Positions 43,559 through 53,410 are shown, counted from the first letter of the stretch. The stretch: DNA of 64,000 nt from JAVBLT01 sp031553315 (GCA_031553315.1 JAVBLT010000001.1:1-64000); one strand, 5' to 3'. Notes: generated from the letters alone by a model not told the origin. Program-made: numbers and translations.

Positions 43559-45394
43559 TCAATCGATTTTGGGCATGGGCGATTCGTAGAGGTGGAAATC
43601 TTTGTTGGGGTCGAGGAGCTCGGGGAATTCGTTGTCGGCGATGACGACGTTGACGGCGCGGTCGAGCTTGAAGATGAATGTGTTGGGGTGCCAGGGCTTG
43701 TAATCTTCGGTTTTCACGATCTCGTTGCCGCGGAAGGTGAGGCCGTCGATCGATTTGGCGTAGAGGATGGGGCGGTCGAAGGTTTCGAAGAGGTTGTTTT
43801 CGATGACGACGCCGCTGTGGAAGTATTTCTTCTGGTTCAGGAGGTCGGGAATCTCGGGGTAGATGGAGATGACGGCTTCGGTGAACTGGTAGGCGGAGGT
43901 GAGGCCGTTGAGGAAGCGGTTGTTGCGGATGGTGACGTCGCGGCAGGCGCCGGTTTCGTACCAGCCGTTGCAGTCGCCGCAGAGGAGGATGGCGGTGCCG
44001 GAGGTGTGGTCGAAGAAGTTTTCTTCAATGACGACGGGTTTGGGGGTGCTGAAGAGGGCGCCGCGGGCGCGGTTGTTGCGGACGGTGTTTTTGCGGAAGA
44101 CCACGGAAGGAGTCCAGGTCAGGTTTTCGATGCCGATGGAGGCTTCGGGGGTGATGCCGGCGGCGAGGGGCTTTTCGAAGGTGATTTCGAATTCGCGGCA
44201 GCCCTGGTTGATGGGTTTGTCGAGGGATTTGATGGATTTGACGGTGTTGGGTTCGCCGGTGATTTCCATGGTCTTGGAGGCGATGAACTGGACCTGGTCG
44301 CCGGGGTCGCCCCATTTGAAGCCCCAGGCCTGGCCGTGCATGTAGCGGGCGCGGAGGGTGTTGTCGCCGGTGCGGGCGAGCACTTTGAGATAGGTGCCGT
44401 GGACGTTGATCGCGTCGTCCATCATGCCTTCGTAGAGGCCGTTTTCGGAGAGGATGAGGCCTTTGCAGCCGGAGAAGTGGGTGGCGTCGGCCTGGGTGGT
44501 GAAGGCGCGGGGGTCGTCTTTGCCGCGGAGGGAGACGTTGAAGCGGTCGAGGTGGATGTTGTCGCAGAGCTGGGCCACGAGGGCCATGCCGTCGGCGTAA
44601 TGGATGGTGACGTCGCGCAGGGTGGTGTCGGTGCATTCGGCGAGGAAGATGCCGGGGCAGGGGCGCTCCCAGGAGCGGGCGGCGAACATCATGCCGGGGG
44701 CGTAGCGGGCGGCGTTGTTGACTTTGGAGGCTTTGAAGAGGTTGTCGCCGATGGGTTCCACGTGTTTGAGGTTGAGGCCGAAATCGGCGGTTTGCTGAAC
44801 CACGCGCTTGGTGCCCGCTTCGAAGAGGATGCCCATGCCGGGCTGGTTTTTCCAACCGTCGCGACCGGGTGTGAAGCGGCCGTTTTCGAGGGTGTACCGC
44901 ACGCCGGGGAGGAGGGAGAAGGTGAGGGATTTTTCGGCGGGGTCGACGCTTTGGATGTTGATCTGGGTGATTTGGGGCTGTTCGAAATCGAAGGAGAAGT
45001 TTTTGAGGGTGAGGTTGGCGCAGTTGAGGGCGCCGATTTCCATCATGCGGCCGTGGATGATGAAGTCGGAGCCGCCGCCGTCGAGGGTGAAGTCTTTGAG
45101 GCCTTCGAGGGCGAAGGCCACGCGGCGGGGGTTGACCTGGTCGTGGTTGGAGGTGTACCACTCGCGGGAGGCGGCGTTTTCCTGGCGGAAGTGGTAAGTG
45201 CCTTTGGGAAAGAAGAGGGTCACGCCGCCTTCGGGGGGATTGGCTTTGATGCCGGCGAGGAGTTTTTCCACGAGCGGGGAGGCGTCGCACGCCGGGGTGG
45301 GAAGGATGCCGTGATCGGCCACGTTGATGCGGGTCGCGGCGGCGAGGGGGAGGGTGAAGAGGGCGGCGAGGGCGAAGACAATCGGTTGTTTCAT
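43559..45394 (-). CDS. Exported GH110 alpha-galactosidase (right-handed beta-helix)
   Basis: 611 aa from ATG 45392-45394, chosen for its signal peptide (MKQPIVFALAALFTLPLAAA) and CAGGAG site. The body is a right-handed parallel beta-helix. DATHFSGCKGLILSENGLYE and GMMDDAINVHGTYLKVLART are the diagnostic motifs of family 110, whose members remove alpha-1,3-linked galactose, as on blood-group B and linear B antigens. Later coils (VVIEENFFDHTSGTAILLCG, RDVTIRNNRFLNG) are regular helix rungs. Divergent from the unknown exported protein at 45583, with separate promoters. Confidence 0.88.
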   Translation of the reverse strand: MKQPIVFALAALFTLPLAAATRINVADHGILPTPACDASPLVEKLLAGIKANPPEGGVTLFFPKGTYHFRQENAASREWYTSNHDQVNPRRVAFALEGLKDFTLDGGGSDFIIHGRMMEIGALNCANLTLKNFSFDFEQPQITQINIQSVDPAEKSLTFSLLPGVRYTLENGRFTPGRDGWKNQPGMGILFEAGTKRVVQQTADFGLNLKHVEPIGDNLFKASKVNNAARYAPGMMFAARSWERPCPGIFLAECTDTTLRDVTIHYADGMALVAQLCDNIHLDRFNVSLRGKDDPRAFTTQADATHFSGCKGLILSENGLYEGMMDDAINVHGTYLKVLARTGDNTLRARYMHGQAWGFKWGDPGDQVQFIASKTMEITGEPNTVKSIKSLDKPINQGCREFEITFEKPLAAGITPEASIGIENLTWTPSVVFRKNTVRNNRARGALFSTPKPVVIEENFFDHTSGTAILLCGDCNGWYETGACRDVTIRNNRFLNGLTSAYQFTEAVISIYPEIPDLLNQKKYFHSGVVIENNLFETFDRPILYAKSIDGLTFRGNEIVKTEDYKPWHPNTFIFKLDRAVNVVIADNEFPELLDPNKDFHLYESPMPKID

Positions 45395-45448
45395 GGCGAG
45401 GCTCCTGAAAAAGGTGTGCGGTATGCGGTTTTTGCGTCGACGGGCGTC

Positions 45449-45477
45449 ATCATACAAGGCTCTTCCGATGAAAACAA
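45449..45477 (-). promoter_or_regulatory. Promoter for the GH110 gene
   Basis: On the minus strand TTGTTT (45472-45477) and TATGAT (45449-45454) are 17 bp apart, 55 bp before the gene. Confidence 0.6.
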
Positions 45478-45534
45478 TCCTTTCAATCTGAAAAAGCATT
45501 TCCCCTGCGTTGCGCAGCACGCAGCTTTTTTGCC

Positions 45535-45563
45535 TTGTAACCGGTTTTGTTTTCAGGTACTGT
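45535..45563 (+). promoter_or_regulatory. Candidate promoter for the 712-aa exported protein
   Basis: TTGTAA at 45535-45540 and TACTGT at 45558-45563, 17-bp spacing, followed by GAGGAG at 45571. The -10 is imperfect. Confidence 0.45.
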
Positions 45564-45582
45564 TTATGTAGAGGAGAAAAAC

Positions 45583-47721
45583 ATGAGAACGATCGGATTT
45601 CTGCTGTGCACATGGGCGATTCTGGCCGCGGGCGCGCTTCGCGCGGAGAAGCTGCGCATCCCGGAAGGCGAGGCGGTGAAGACGGATGCGGCGTATCTCG
45701 CCGAAAAGGCCGTTCCCTTTTACACCCGCCACCTGGTCGATTCCTTCGACCCCGCCGCGATTGCCGCGAAGGAACGCATCCCCGATATCGTGGCCGTTCG
45801 CAACGCGCTGGCGTTGCGCTATGCTGCGGGGAACCGGGCGTATTGCGGGCCGGCGATGCGTGAAAAGGCTCAGGCTCTGGTGAAAGGCGGCTGCAAAGAC
45901 GCAGGCGTGGCGCTGATGCAGGCGGAGCGCGATTCCGTGGCGGCGAATGACCGCCTCAAAAGCATTGACGCGGCGTTGGCGGAGCTTCAAAAGGCGGAAA
46001 AGCCCGATGCGGTGCTGATGGCGATGCTGAGGATGAGTGCTTTTGTGCTGAAGGCCGATGATGCGCGCGAGAAGGCGTTTTGCGAGAGCCTGGCATCGGC
46101 TTTTGCGTGTTCCGACGGATTCGCACAGGCCGACCCGCGCATTGCGCTGCGCCTGCTCAAGCCGGTCAAACGCAACAAAAAACACCCTGCCGGCATTTTT
46201 ACCATTCAGATGCCCGACCCGTGGATTCAAATGATTTTGCGCGGCAATGATCTTGGAACAGAAGCATTTGATGCGCGCGGGCGCGGTCTTGCCTATACCG
46301 TGACGGATGAAGGCTGGAAAGGATTCGCCGAAAAAAACACAACCGCTTACCGCCTCCTTGAAGCGGCTCACAGCCTCCATCCCCAATGGCCCGACGCCGC
46401 CGCCGAACTGGCCGATTTGGCGCATCACGCCAAGGGAAAACCCGCGCTCTACTGGTTGAACAAAACCCTCGCCGCTTCGTTCGACGTACCCGAAGCCGTG
46501 AAGCGCCACGCTCATTTTTCCACCAGCCGCTGGTGCGGCTCCACCGAGGGAATCGTTGCGCTCGCCAAAGCGTGCATGCGTACGAAACGGTATGATTCAC
46601 TGTTGCCGTTTGCCGGAATGCGCATTGTCTTCGAAACGATTCCCGCCTATGAAATGGGCCTCCCTGAAGCGGCTGAAGCCTGGTTGCGCCAAGATCGCGA
46701 ACTTTTCGATCTGATCTATGCCACGGCAGAAGGCTATCTGGACGAGCCTGAGCACCCGCAGACGGGGCCGCGCGATTTTTACGCCCGTGCCGGCATCGTG
46801 GCGGCGCTTTTCGACGGCGACTGGGCAAAAGCCCGCTCTTTCGCCGATCGGCTCACAACTAAAAAACAAATTTTTCAGGATTGGCCCTTCTTCCGCTCCA
46901 TGTCTCCTTTGCGCATGAGCCATTGTTACTTTCCCGCCACACAGGCCTTGATCAACGGGCGGTTCCCTGCCGACATCGCCCGCGCCGAATCCCTCGCCGC
47001 TTCCGGAAAAACGGATGAGGCTCTCGCGTTGTTCAAAGAAATCCGCACCCGGAAAAATGCAACGGAGGCCGACTGCAACTATTGCGATGCGCGCTTTTTC
47101 ACCCTCCGCGCCCGTGCGGGCATGAAAAGCGGCGAATGGTTCAGCCTCATGCCCACGCCCTCGGGAATCGAAGGCATGAGTTTCTGGACGCGTTGCAAGG
47201 TGGAAAACGGCATCGTGCGCGGCCGCAACAACACCCAATCCGTGCAATGCAGCGCAACCCCGCTGCCCGATGACTGCCTCGAATTCGCCGGAACCATCCA
47301 TTTCCTCCCCAACGAAAAACAGAAGAAATGGGAAGCCGGCTGGACCTTCAATCACATCTACGATTGCGCCACCTACATCCCCGAATTCCAATTTGTAAGG
47401 GAAAACGGTCGCGACACCCTTCATGTGAAGAAACGGACGAAACCCTACAAAACCATCGCGCTCGAAGGCACCCCGGCCACCCGCGATTTCCGCGCAGTGA
47501 TTAAAAACGGGCGCTTTGTGTTTGAGGTCGATGGTAAAACGGTCGTGGACGACGCACAGGAGGAAATGACCGACCCCGACATCTGCATCTACCTGGGCGG
47601 CAACTGCTGCCTGCCCGTGATTCACATGAACGTGAATACCGGCATCGGCGAGTACCGCTGCCGCACGCTCCCCGGCTGGGATCGCGGCCGGCCGTGGAGC
47701 AGCCCCGCTTTCCATGATTGA
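45583..47721 (+). CDS. Exported protein of unknown function (712 aa)
   Basis: Start at ATG 45583 behind GAGGAG; a signal peptide follows (MRTIGFLLCTWAILAAGALRA). Residues 30 to about 500 are helical with TPR-like character (ALYWLNKTLAASFDVPEAVK, RAESLAASGKTDEALALFKE). The last 190 residues are beta-rich and look like a laminin-G/concanavalin A-type domain (ARFFTLRARAGMKSGEWFSL, then FAGTIHFLPNEKQKKWEAGW and FEVDGKTVVDDA). No known catalytic motif is seen. Codon use is less C-rich than in most plus-strand neighbours. Divergent placement beside GH110 suggests a role in glycan binding or use; this is inference. Confidence 0.75.
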   Translation: MRTIGFLLCTWAILAAGALRAEKLRIPEGEAVKTDAAYLAEKAVPFYTRHLVDSFDPAAIAAKERIPDIVAVRNALALRYAAGNRAYCGPAMREKAQALVKGGCKDAGVALMQAERDSVAANDRLKSIDAALAELQKAEKPDAVLMAMLRMSAFVLKADDAREKAFCESLASAFACSDGFAQADPRIALRLLKPVKRNKKHPAGIFTIQMPDPWIQMILRGNDLGTEAFDARGRGLAYTVTDEGWKGFAEKNTTAYRLLEAAHSLHPQWPDAAAELADLAHHAKGKPALYWLNKTLAASFDVPEAVKRHAHFSTSRWCGSTEGIVALAKACMRTKRYDSLLPFAGMRIVFETIPAYEMGLPEAAEAWLRQDRELFDLIYATAEGYLDEPEHPQTGPRDFYARAGIVAALFDGDWAKARSFADRLTTKKQIFQDWPFFRSMSPLRMSHCYFPATQALINGRFPADIARAESLAASGKTDEALALFKEIRTRKNATEADCNYCDARFFTLRARAGMKSGEWFSLMPTPSGIEGMSFWTRCKVENGIVRGRNNTQSVQCSATPLPDDCLEFAGTIHFLPNEKQKKWEAGWTFNHIYDCATYIPEFQFVRENGRDTLHVKKRTKPYKTIALEGTPATRDFRAVIKNGRFVFEVDGKTVVDDAQEEMTDPDICIYLGGNCCLPVIHMNVNTGIGEYRCRTLPGWDRGRPWSSPAFHD

Positions 47722-47746
47722 AAAGAAACGGCGAATCTGGTATAGT
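47718..47746 (+). promoter_or_regulatory. Promoter for the HIT gene and downstream debranching enzyme
   Basis: TTGAAA at 47718-47723 and TATAGT at 47741-47746 with 17-bp spacing. The -35 overlaps the end of the preceding gene. Confidence 0.7.
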
Positions 47747-47778
47747 CCGGCCGTGCTTTTCACAAAGAGGAAGTCATT

Positions 47779-48186
47779 ATGAGCGATTCATGTGTTTTTT
47801 GCCGGATTTTCAAAGGGGAAATCCCTTCGCGCCGTATCTTTGAAGACGACCACGCCTACGCGTTTCTCGATATTGAGCCCGCCGAAGAAGGCCATACCCT
47901 CGTGATCCCCAAATTCCATGCCGCCACCCTCTTCGAGCTCCCCCCCGAAGAGCTCGCCGGCATGATGCCCGCCGTTCACCGCGTGGCCATGATGCTCCGC
48001 CACCGCCTCGCCTGCCACGGCATGAACCTCCTGCAATCCAACGGCGCCTGCGCCCTCCAGACCGTGGGCCACGTGCATTTCCACCTCATTCCCCGCTGGG
48101 AGAACCGGGCCGTGACCTGGCACGCCAACCGCGAAGCCGCCGCTCCCGAACAGCTCGATGCGCTTCACAAAAAAATCATTGGCTAA
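47779..48186 (+). CDS. HIT-family nucleotide hydrolase/transferase
   Basis: 135 aa. CVFCRIFKGEIPSRRIFEDD is the usual HIT opening and VGHVHFHLIPRWEN holds the histidine triad HxHxH. HIT proteins hydrolyse adenosine 5'-phosphoramidates or dinucleoside polyphosphates; the substrate is not evident. It is 18 bp ahead of the debranching gene and likely shares its promoter. Confidence 0.92.
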   Translation: MSDSCVFCRIFKGEIPSRRIFEDDHAYAFLDIEPAEEGHTLVIPKFHAATLFELPPEELAGMMPAVHRVAMMLRHRLACHGMNLLQSNGACALQTVGHVHFHLIPRWENRAVTWHANREAAAPEQLDALHKKIIG

Positions 48187-48204
48187 GCCCCGGAAAATTT
48201 GAAC

Positions 48205-51200
48205 ATGGACAACGCACACATCGAGCAGCTGCCCGCTCCAGGCCAGCGCCTTCTCAAATGGGTTGGAGACGTTCTGGAAATCAACGTCAAGCGCCTGGGC
48301 GAAAAGCGCCCCGGCCGCATGGTCTTCCGCACCAACATCGGCCAAGCCCCCGTCTACCGCCGCGAGCTCATCGCCGAAGTGGAGACCGACGCCCCCATCC
48401 TCGGGAAAGACTGGCACGACCTGCCCATGCTCGAAACCATCCCCGGCCATTACCGCGTGCGCATTCCCCTGCTCCAGGTCGGCATTTTCTCCGGCAAGGC
48501 CTGCTTCCTCCCCGCCGGCTGCGACACCCCCGAATGGCCCTGCGGCGCGAACCTCACCGTTAAAGTGGCCCCCGCCCACACCGCCGCCGGCAACACCCTC
48601 TACGCCGCCTTCACCCGCCAGTTCTCGAAAACCTACACCCTCCCCGCCTCACCCGGCGCCCACGCCGCCCTCGAAAAGCTCTTGGATCAACACGGCTACA
48701 CCGTGATCCCCCCCTCGGGCACCTTCCGCGCCCTCATCCGCGAGCTGGATCACATCCTCGGCGCCCTCGGTTTCCGCACGCTCCTGCTCCTGCCCATCCA
48801 CCCCACGCCGACCACCTACGCCCGCATGGGCCGCTTCGGCTCCCCCTTCGCGGGGCTCGACTTTCTCTCCATCGACCCCGCCCTGGCCGAGTTCGACCCC
48901 GCCGCCACCCCGCTCGACCAGTTCAAAGAACTCCTCAACGCCGTCCATGCCCGCCAGAGCGCCCTCTTCATGGATCTGCCCGCCAACCACACCGGCTGGG
49001 CCGCCACCTTTCAGACCCACCACCCCGAATGGTACAAACGCAACCCCGACGGCTCCTTCCATTCCCCCGGCGCCTGGGGCGTGGTCTGGGAAGACCTCGT
49101 GGAGCTCGATTACAGCCACGACGCCCTCCGCCGCGCCATGGCCGACGTGTTTCTCTACTGGTGCCGGCAGGGGGTCGACGGTTTCCGCTGCGACGCCGGC
49201 TACATGATCCCCGCCGCCGCCTGGTCCTACATCGTCGCCCGCGTCCGCGAAGAATTCCCCAACACCATCTTCCTCCTCGAAGGCCTCGGCGGCCCCATGC
49301 AGACCACCGACGACCTCCTCAGCCATTCCCACCTCGACTGGGCCTACTCCGAGCTCTTCCAGACCTACGACCGCTCCGCCTGCGAACAGATGCTCCCCCA
49401 CGCCATCGCCCTTTCCCAGGCCTGCGGCCCCCTCGTCCACTTCGCCGAAACCCACGACAACAACCGCCTCGCCGCCCAAGGCCCCCTCTACGCCCGCCTG
49501 CGCACAGCCCTCTCCGCCCTCCTCTCCCAGCAAGGCGCATTCGGCATCACCGCCGGCGTGGAATGGCTCGCCACCGAGAAGATCGACGTCCACCGCGCAT
49601 CCGCCCTCAACTGGGGCGCGACCCCCAACCTCGTGGCCTGGATCCGCCGCCTCAACCTCATCCTCGCCCAGCACCCCGCCTTCGGCCCCCACACCACCCT
49701 GGGCATGATCCAGCAAGGCGGAGGCAACGTCCTCGCCGTTCGCCGCGCCTACGGGCAAGGCTGCGCCAAAGCGCTTCTCATCCTCATCAACTTCGAGCTC
49801 GGCCACCCCCAGACCGTCAGCTTCTCCGACCCCCTCTTCACCGAAACCACCCTCCACGACCTCATCACCGGCCGCGCCGTCGCCATCCACCCGGGCGGCC
49901 TCGTATCGCTCCAGCCCGGCGAAGCGCTCTGCCTCACCGCCGACCCCGGCGAGGTCGCCGCCATTGAAGCCGCCGCCCACCGCACCCAAGGCTGTTACCC
50001 CGTGCAGGGGCTCATCGAGCGCGCCCGCCGCGTGATGGCCATGCGCACCAAAGAAGCCCTCGGCGAAACCTACGACACCGACCCCGAAGCCCTCAAAAAC
50101 CTCGGCCACGAACTCTTCAGCAACCCCGCCCGATTCTGCTCCGACCGCCACGGCATCCCCCGCGCCATCCGCTTCAGCCTCCCCGAAGACCTGACCCGCC
50201 AAGTCATGGTCCCCCCCGGCTTCCTCCTCTGGGTCGCCTCACCCGCCGAATTCCGAGCCCAAGTCGCCCGGCCCGACGGCACCGTCTACCACACCACCGC
50301 CTCCATACCCTTTGAAGACGGCACCCACGGCGCCATCTTCAGCGTACACGACGGCCACACCCGCACCCCCCACACCGCCCTCATCACCTTCGGCATCTAC
50401 GCCCGCGAAAAAGCGTACCGCGCCCAGGCCCAAATCATCGCCCTCCCCGAGCCCGGCCTTCAGAAAACCGTCATCCGCCAATTCCCCGGCCACCAGATCC
50501 GCAAAGACGAAACCCTCCTCACCCTCCTGACCAACGGCACCGGCGCCATGAGCCAGATCCGCCTCGCCTGGAGCGCCATCCGCAGCCAATACGATTGCCT
50601 CCTCGCCCTCAACAGCCACCCCGGCGTGCCCGCAGACCGCACCGTTTTCCTCACCCGCTGCCGCGCCTGGCTCCGCTACAACGGCTACTCCGCCCCCATC
50701 GACGCCTCCTGCCTTGAACACTTCACCGCCGACGCCGCCGGCGAAGCCGCCGAATGGCTCTTCGCCGTACCCTCCGGCATGGGCCGCAAAGTGCAGATCC
50801 GCCTCCGCCTCGCCCTCCAGCCCGGCGCCAACCGCCTCGCCATGGCCATCACCCGCGAAGACAGCCCCAACACCCCCGCCGACGCCGTCACCCTCATCCT
50901 CAGGCCCGACATCGAATGGCGCAACTTCCACACCAAAACCAAAGCCTTCGCCGGCCCCGAAAAAGACTTCCCCCATTGGTCCCGCCACACCGATACCGGC
51001 TTCCACTTCACACCGCCGGGCGCCCAACCCCTCGAAATCAGCCTCAGCCAAGGCCAATGGCACCCCCAGCCCGAATGGATCTACATGGTGCCCAACCCCG
51101 ACGAAACCGCCCGCGGGCAAGACGGCTCCACCGACCTCCACAGCCCCGGCTGGTTCGAGCTCCCCCTGCAAAACGGCCAGACCGCCCGCCTCACCGCCGG

Positions 51201-52455
51201 CGAACAAAACGCCCCCCAAGCCCCCATCCCAGGCCTCCACAAAACCCTCGACCCCGAACCGCTCACCCTGCGAGAAGCCATGCACCAGGCCATCCGCGCC
51301 TACGTCGTCCGGCGCGACACCCATAAAACCGTCATCGCCGGCTACCCCTGGTTCCTCGACTGGGGCCGCGACACCCTCATCGTCCTGCGCGGCCTCATCG
51401 CCGACGGCCAGATCGACACCGCCTACGACATCATCTACGAATTCGGCCGCTTTGAAAAACACGGCACCCTCCCCAACATGATCCGCGGCGAAGACGACGC
51501 CAACCGCGAAACCGTCGACGCCCCCCTCTGGTTCGGCGTCTGCGCCGGCGACCTCATCGCCCACAGCGGCCCCCAAAAAGCCCTCGCCTTCCGTTGCGGC
51601 CAGCGCACCCTGCGCGAAATCCTCCTCTCCATCGCCGAAAACTACATCAAAGGCACCCCCAACGGCATCCGCGTAGACCCCGAAAGCGGCCTCGTCTTCA
51701 GCCCCTCCCATTACACCTGGATGGACACCAACTACCCCGCCGGCACCCCCCGCGAAGGCTACCCCGTTGAAATCCAGGCCCTCTGGGCCCGCCTGCTCGA
51801 CATCCTCGCCCAGCACATCGACCCCCGCTGGAAAGACCTCGCCGCCCAAGTCCGCACCTCATTCGCCCGCCTCTTCGCCCTCCCCGGCGCCGGCGGCCTC
51901 GCCGACTGCCTCCGCGCCACCCCCGGCACCCCCGCCGCCCTCGCCGCCCAGGACGACGCGATCCGCCCCAACCAGCTCTACGCCGTCACCCTCGGCCTCC
52001 TCGACCAGAACCGCCCCCTCGCCCGCGCCGTCATCCAAACCTGCGAACAGCTCCTCACCCCCGGCTCCATCCGCACCCTCGCCAACCGCCCCGTCAAACT
52101 CCCCCTTGAAATCCTGCGCAACGGCCACCTCCTCGGCGACCCCCGCCACCCTTACCGCGGCCGCTACGAAGGCGACGAAGACACCCTCCGCAAACCCGCC
52201 TACCACAACGGCACCGGCTGGACCTTCCCCTTCCCCCTCTACGCCGAAGCCCTCCACCGCGCCTACGGCCCCCACGCCCGCGCCACCGCCCTCGCCTGGC
52301 TCGGTTCCGCCACAGACCTCGTCAACAAAGACTGCGTAACCCAGCTCCCCGAATGCACCCAGGGCGACGCCCCCCACGAACCCTGCGGCACCCACGCCCA
52401 AGCCTGGGGCGTCAGCGAGCTCCTGCGCGTGCTCATCCTCCTCCAGCAGCCATGA
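48205..52455 (+). CDS. Fused GH13-GH133 glycogen debranching enzyme
   Basis: 1416 aa. After a beta domain comes an alpha-amylase-type barrel (about 165-590) with QSALFMDLPANHTGW, GVDGFRCDAGYM (nucleophile Asp), TIFLLEGLGGPM (acid Glu) and VHFAETHDNNRL. The C-terminal part (from about 1010) is a GH133 amylo-alpha-1,6-glucosidase (alpha/alpha toroid): IAGYPWFLDWGRDTLIVLRG, GTLPNMIRGEDDANRETVDA, GTPREGYPVEIQALW. The layout is that of the eukaryotic two-activity debranching enzyme (4-alpha-glucanotransferase plus 1,6-glucosidase). No signal peptide, so it acts on internal glycogen. The stop overlaps the epmA start (ATGA). Confidence 0.88.
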   Translation: MDNAHIEQLPAPGQRLLKWVGDVLEINVKRLGEKRPGRMVFRTNIGQAPVYRRELIAEVETDAPILGKDWHDLPMLETIPGHYRVRIPLLQVGIFSGKACFLPAGCDTPEWPCGANLTVKVAPAHTAAGNTLYAAFTRQFSKTYTLPASPGAHAALEKLLDQHGYTVIPPSGTFRALIRELDHILGALGFRTLLLLPIHPTPTTYARMGRFGSPFAGLDFLSIDPALAEFDPAATPLDQFKELLNAVHARQSALFMDLPANHTGWAATFQTHHPEWYKRNPDGSFHSPGAWGVVWEDLVELDYSHDALRRAMADVFLYWCRQGVDGFRCDAGYMIPAAAWSYIVARVREEFPNTIFLLEGLGGPMQTTDDLLSHSHLDWAYSELFQTYDRSACEQMLPHAIALSQACGPLVHFAETHDNNRLAAQGPLYARLRTALSALLSQQGAFGITAGVEWLATEKIDVHRASALNWGATPNLVAWIRRLNLILAQHPAFGPHTTLGMIQQGGGNVLAVRRAYGQGCAKALLILINFELGHPQTVSFSDPLFTETTLHDLITGRAVAIHPGGLVSLQPGEALCLTADPGEVAAIEAAAHRTQGCYPVQGLIERARRVMAMRTKEALGETYDTDPEALKNLGHELFSNPARFCSDRHGIPRAIRFSLPEDLTRQVMVPPGFLLWVASPAEFRAQVARPDGTVYHTTASIPFEDGTHGAIFSVHDGHTRTPHTALITFGIYAREKAYRAQAQIIALPEPGLQKTVIRQFPGHQIRKDETLLTLLTNGTGAMSQIRLAWSAIRSQYDCLLALNSHPGVPADRTVFLTRCRAWLRYNGYSAPIDASCLEHFTADAAGEAAEWLFAVPSGMGRKVQIRLRLALQPGANRLAMAITREDSPNTPADAVTLILRPDIEWRNFHTKTKAFAGPEKDFPHWSRHTDTGFHFTPPGAQPLEISLSQGQWHPQPEWIYMVPNPDETARGQDGSTDLHSPGWFELPLQNGQTARLTAGEQNAPQAPIPGLHKTLDPEPLTLREAMHQAIRAYVVRRDTHKTVIAGYPWFLDWGRDTLIVLRGLIADGQIDTAYDIIYEFGRFEKHGTLPNMIRGEDDANRETVDAPLWFGVCAGDLIAHSGPQKALAFRCGQRTLREILLSIAENYIKGTPNGIRVDPESGLVFSPSHYTWMDTNYPAGTPREGYPVEIQALWARLLDILAQHIDPRWKDLAAQVRTSFARLFALPGAGGLADCLRATPGTPAALAAQDDAIRPNQLYAVTLGLLDQNRPLARAVIQTCEQLLTPGSIRTLANRPVKLPLEILRNGHLLGDPRHPYRGRYEGDEDTLRKPAYHNGTGWTFPFPLYAEALHRAYGPHARATALAWLGSATDLVNKDCVTQLPECTQGDAPHEPCGTHAQAWGVSELLRVLILLQQP

Positions 52456-53336
52456 CCGACAGCGGCCCCCCCACCCTCACCCGCCTCCGCCAGCGCAGCG
52501 ACCTCCTGCGCGCCGTGCGAAACTTCTTTTACGACCGCGCCTTCCTCGAAGTAGAGACCCCCGTCCGCATACCCGCCCCCCCCAACGAAGCCTTCCTCGA
52601 AGCCCCCCCCTCCGGCCCCCGCGCCTGGCTGCGCACCTCCCCCGAGCTCCACATGAAACGCCTCCTCGCCGCCGGCACAGGCCCCATCTTCCAGATCGGC
52701 CCCTGCTTCCGCCAAAACGAACGCGGCGCCCGCCACAACCCCGAATTCACCATGCTCGAATGGTACCGCCCCAACGAAACCATCGAAAGCCTTTATGCCG
52801 ACGTCGAGGCCCTCTGCCACACCCTCGGCCTCACACACCCCGCCCCCTTCCCCCGCCACACCCTCGACACCCTCTACCGCCGCCACGCCCACTGGTCCCC
52901 CCTCGAAACCTGGGATGAAGACCGCTTCGACACCGACATGGCCCTCCTCATCGAGCCCGCCCTCCCCCAGACCACCCCCTGCTTCCTCACCGGCTACCCC
53001 GCCCAAGCCGCCGCCCTCGCCCGCCTCAGCCCCACCGATCCCCGCATCGCCGAACGCTTCGAATTTTACCTCAACGGCATTGAAATCGCCAACGCCTACG
53101 GCGAGCTCACCGACCCCGCCGCCCAGCGCGCCCGCTTTCAAGAAGCCGCCGCCCGCCGCGCCCGCCACACCCTCACCGTGTACCCGCTCGACGAACCCTT
53201 CCTCCAAGCCCTCCCCGCCATGCCCCCCTCCGCCGGCATCGCCCTGGGCCTCGACCGCCTCGCCATGCACCTCAGCGGCGCAACAGCCATCGACCAGGTT
53301 CGCGGCTTCTGCCCCCCCATCGGCCACTGCTGGTAA
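52452..53336 (+). CDS. epmA: EF-P lysine ligase EpmA (PoxA/GenX)
   Basis: 294 aa. A class II lysyl-tRNA-synthetase-like core without the anticodon-binding domain: FLEVETPVRIPAPPNEAFLE (motif 1), CFRQNERGARHNPEFTMLEW (motif 2), GIALGLDRLAMHLSG (motif 3). EpmA attaches beta-lysine to elongation factor P. Neither efp nor epmB (lysine 2,3-aminomutase) is in the window. Its ATG overlaps the preceding stop, an unexplained link with glycogen debranching. Confidence 0.9.
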   Translation: MTDSGPPTLTRLRQRSDLLRAVRNFFYDRAFLEVETPVRIPAPPNEAFLEAPPSGPRAWLRTSPELHMKRLLAAGTGPIFQIGPCFRQNERGARHNPEFTMLEWYRPNETIESLYADVEALCHTLGLTHPAPFPRHTLDTLYRRHAHWSPLETWDEDRFDTDMALLIEPALPQTTPCFLTGYPAQAAALARLSPTDPRIAERFEFYLNGIEIANAYGELTDPAAQRARFQEAAARRARHTLTVYPLDEPFLQALPAMPPSAGIALGLDRLAMHLSGATAIDQVRGFCPPIGHCW

Positions 53337-53381
53337 AAGAAGCGCCCTATGATTCCACCGATAAATGACAGCGCGAAATGA

Positions 53382-53410
53382 TTGCCAATTGAAGCCGCAT
53401 CGTGTATACT
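53382..53410 (+). promoter_or_regulatory. Promoter for the aminotransferase gene
   Basis: TTGCCA at 53382-53387 and TATACT at 53405-53410 with 17-bp spacing, 30 bp before the ATG. Confidence 0.72.

Noticed and set aside
52452..53336. Second lysyl-tRNA synthetase
   Set aside because: It lacks the anticodon-binding domain and has the short EpmA length, so it is a ligase for EF-P.
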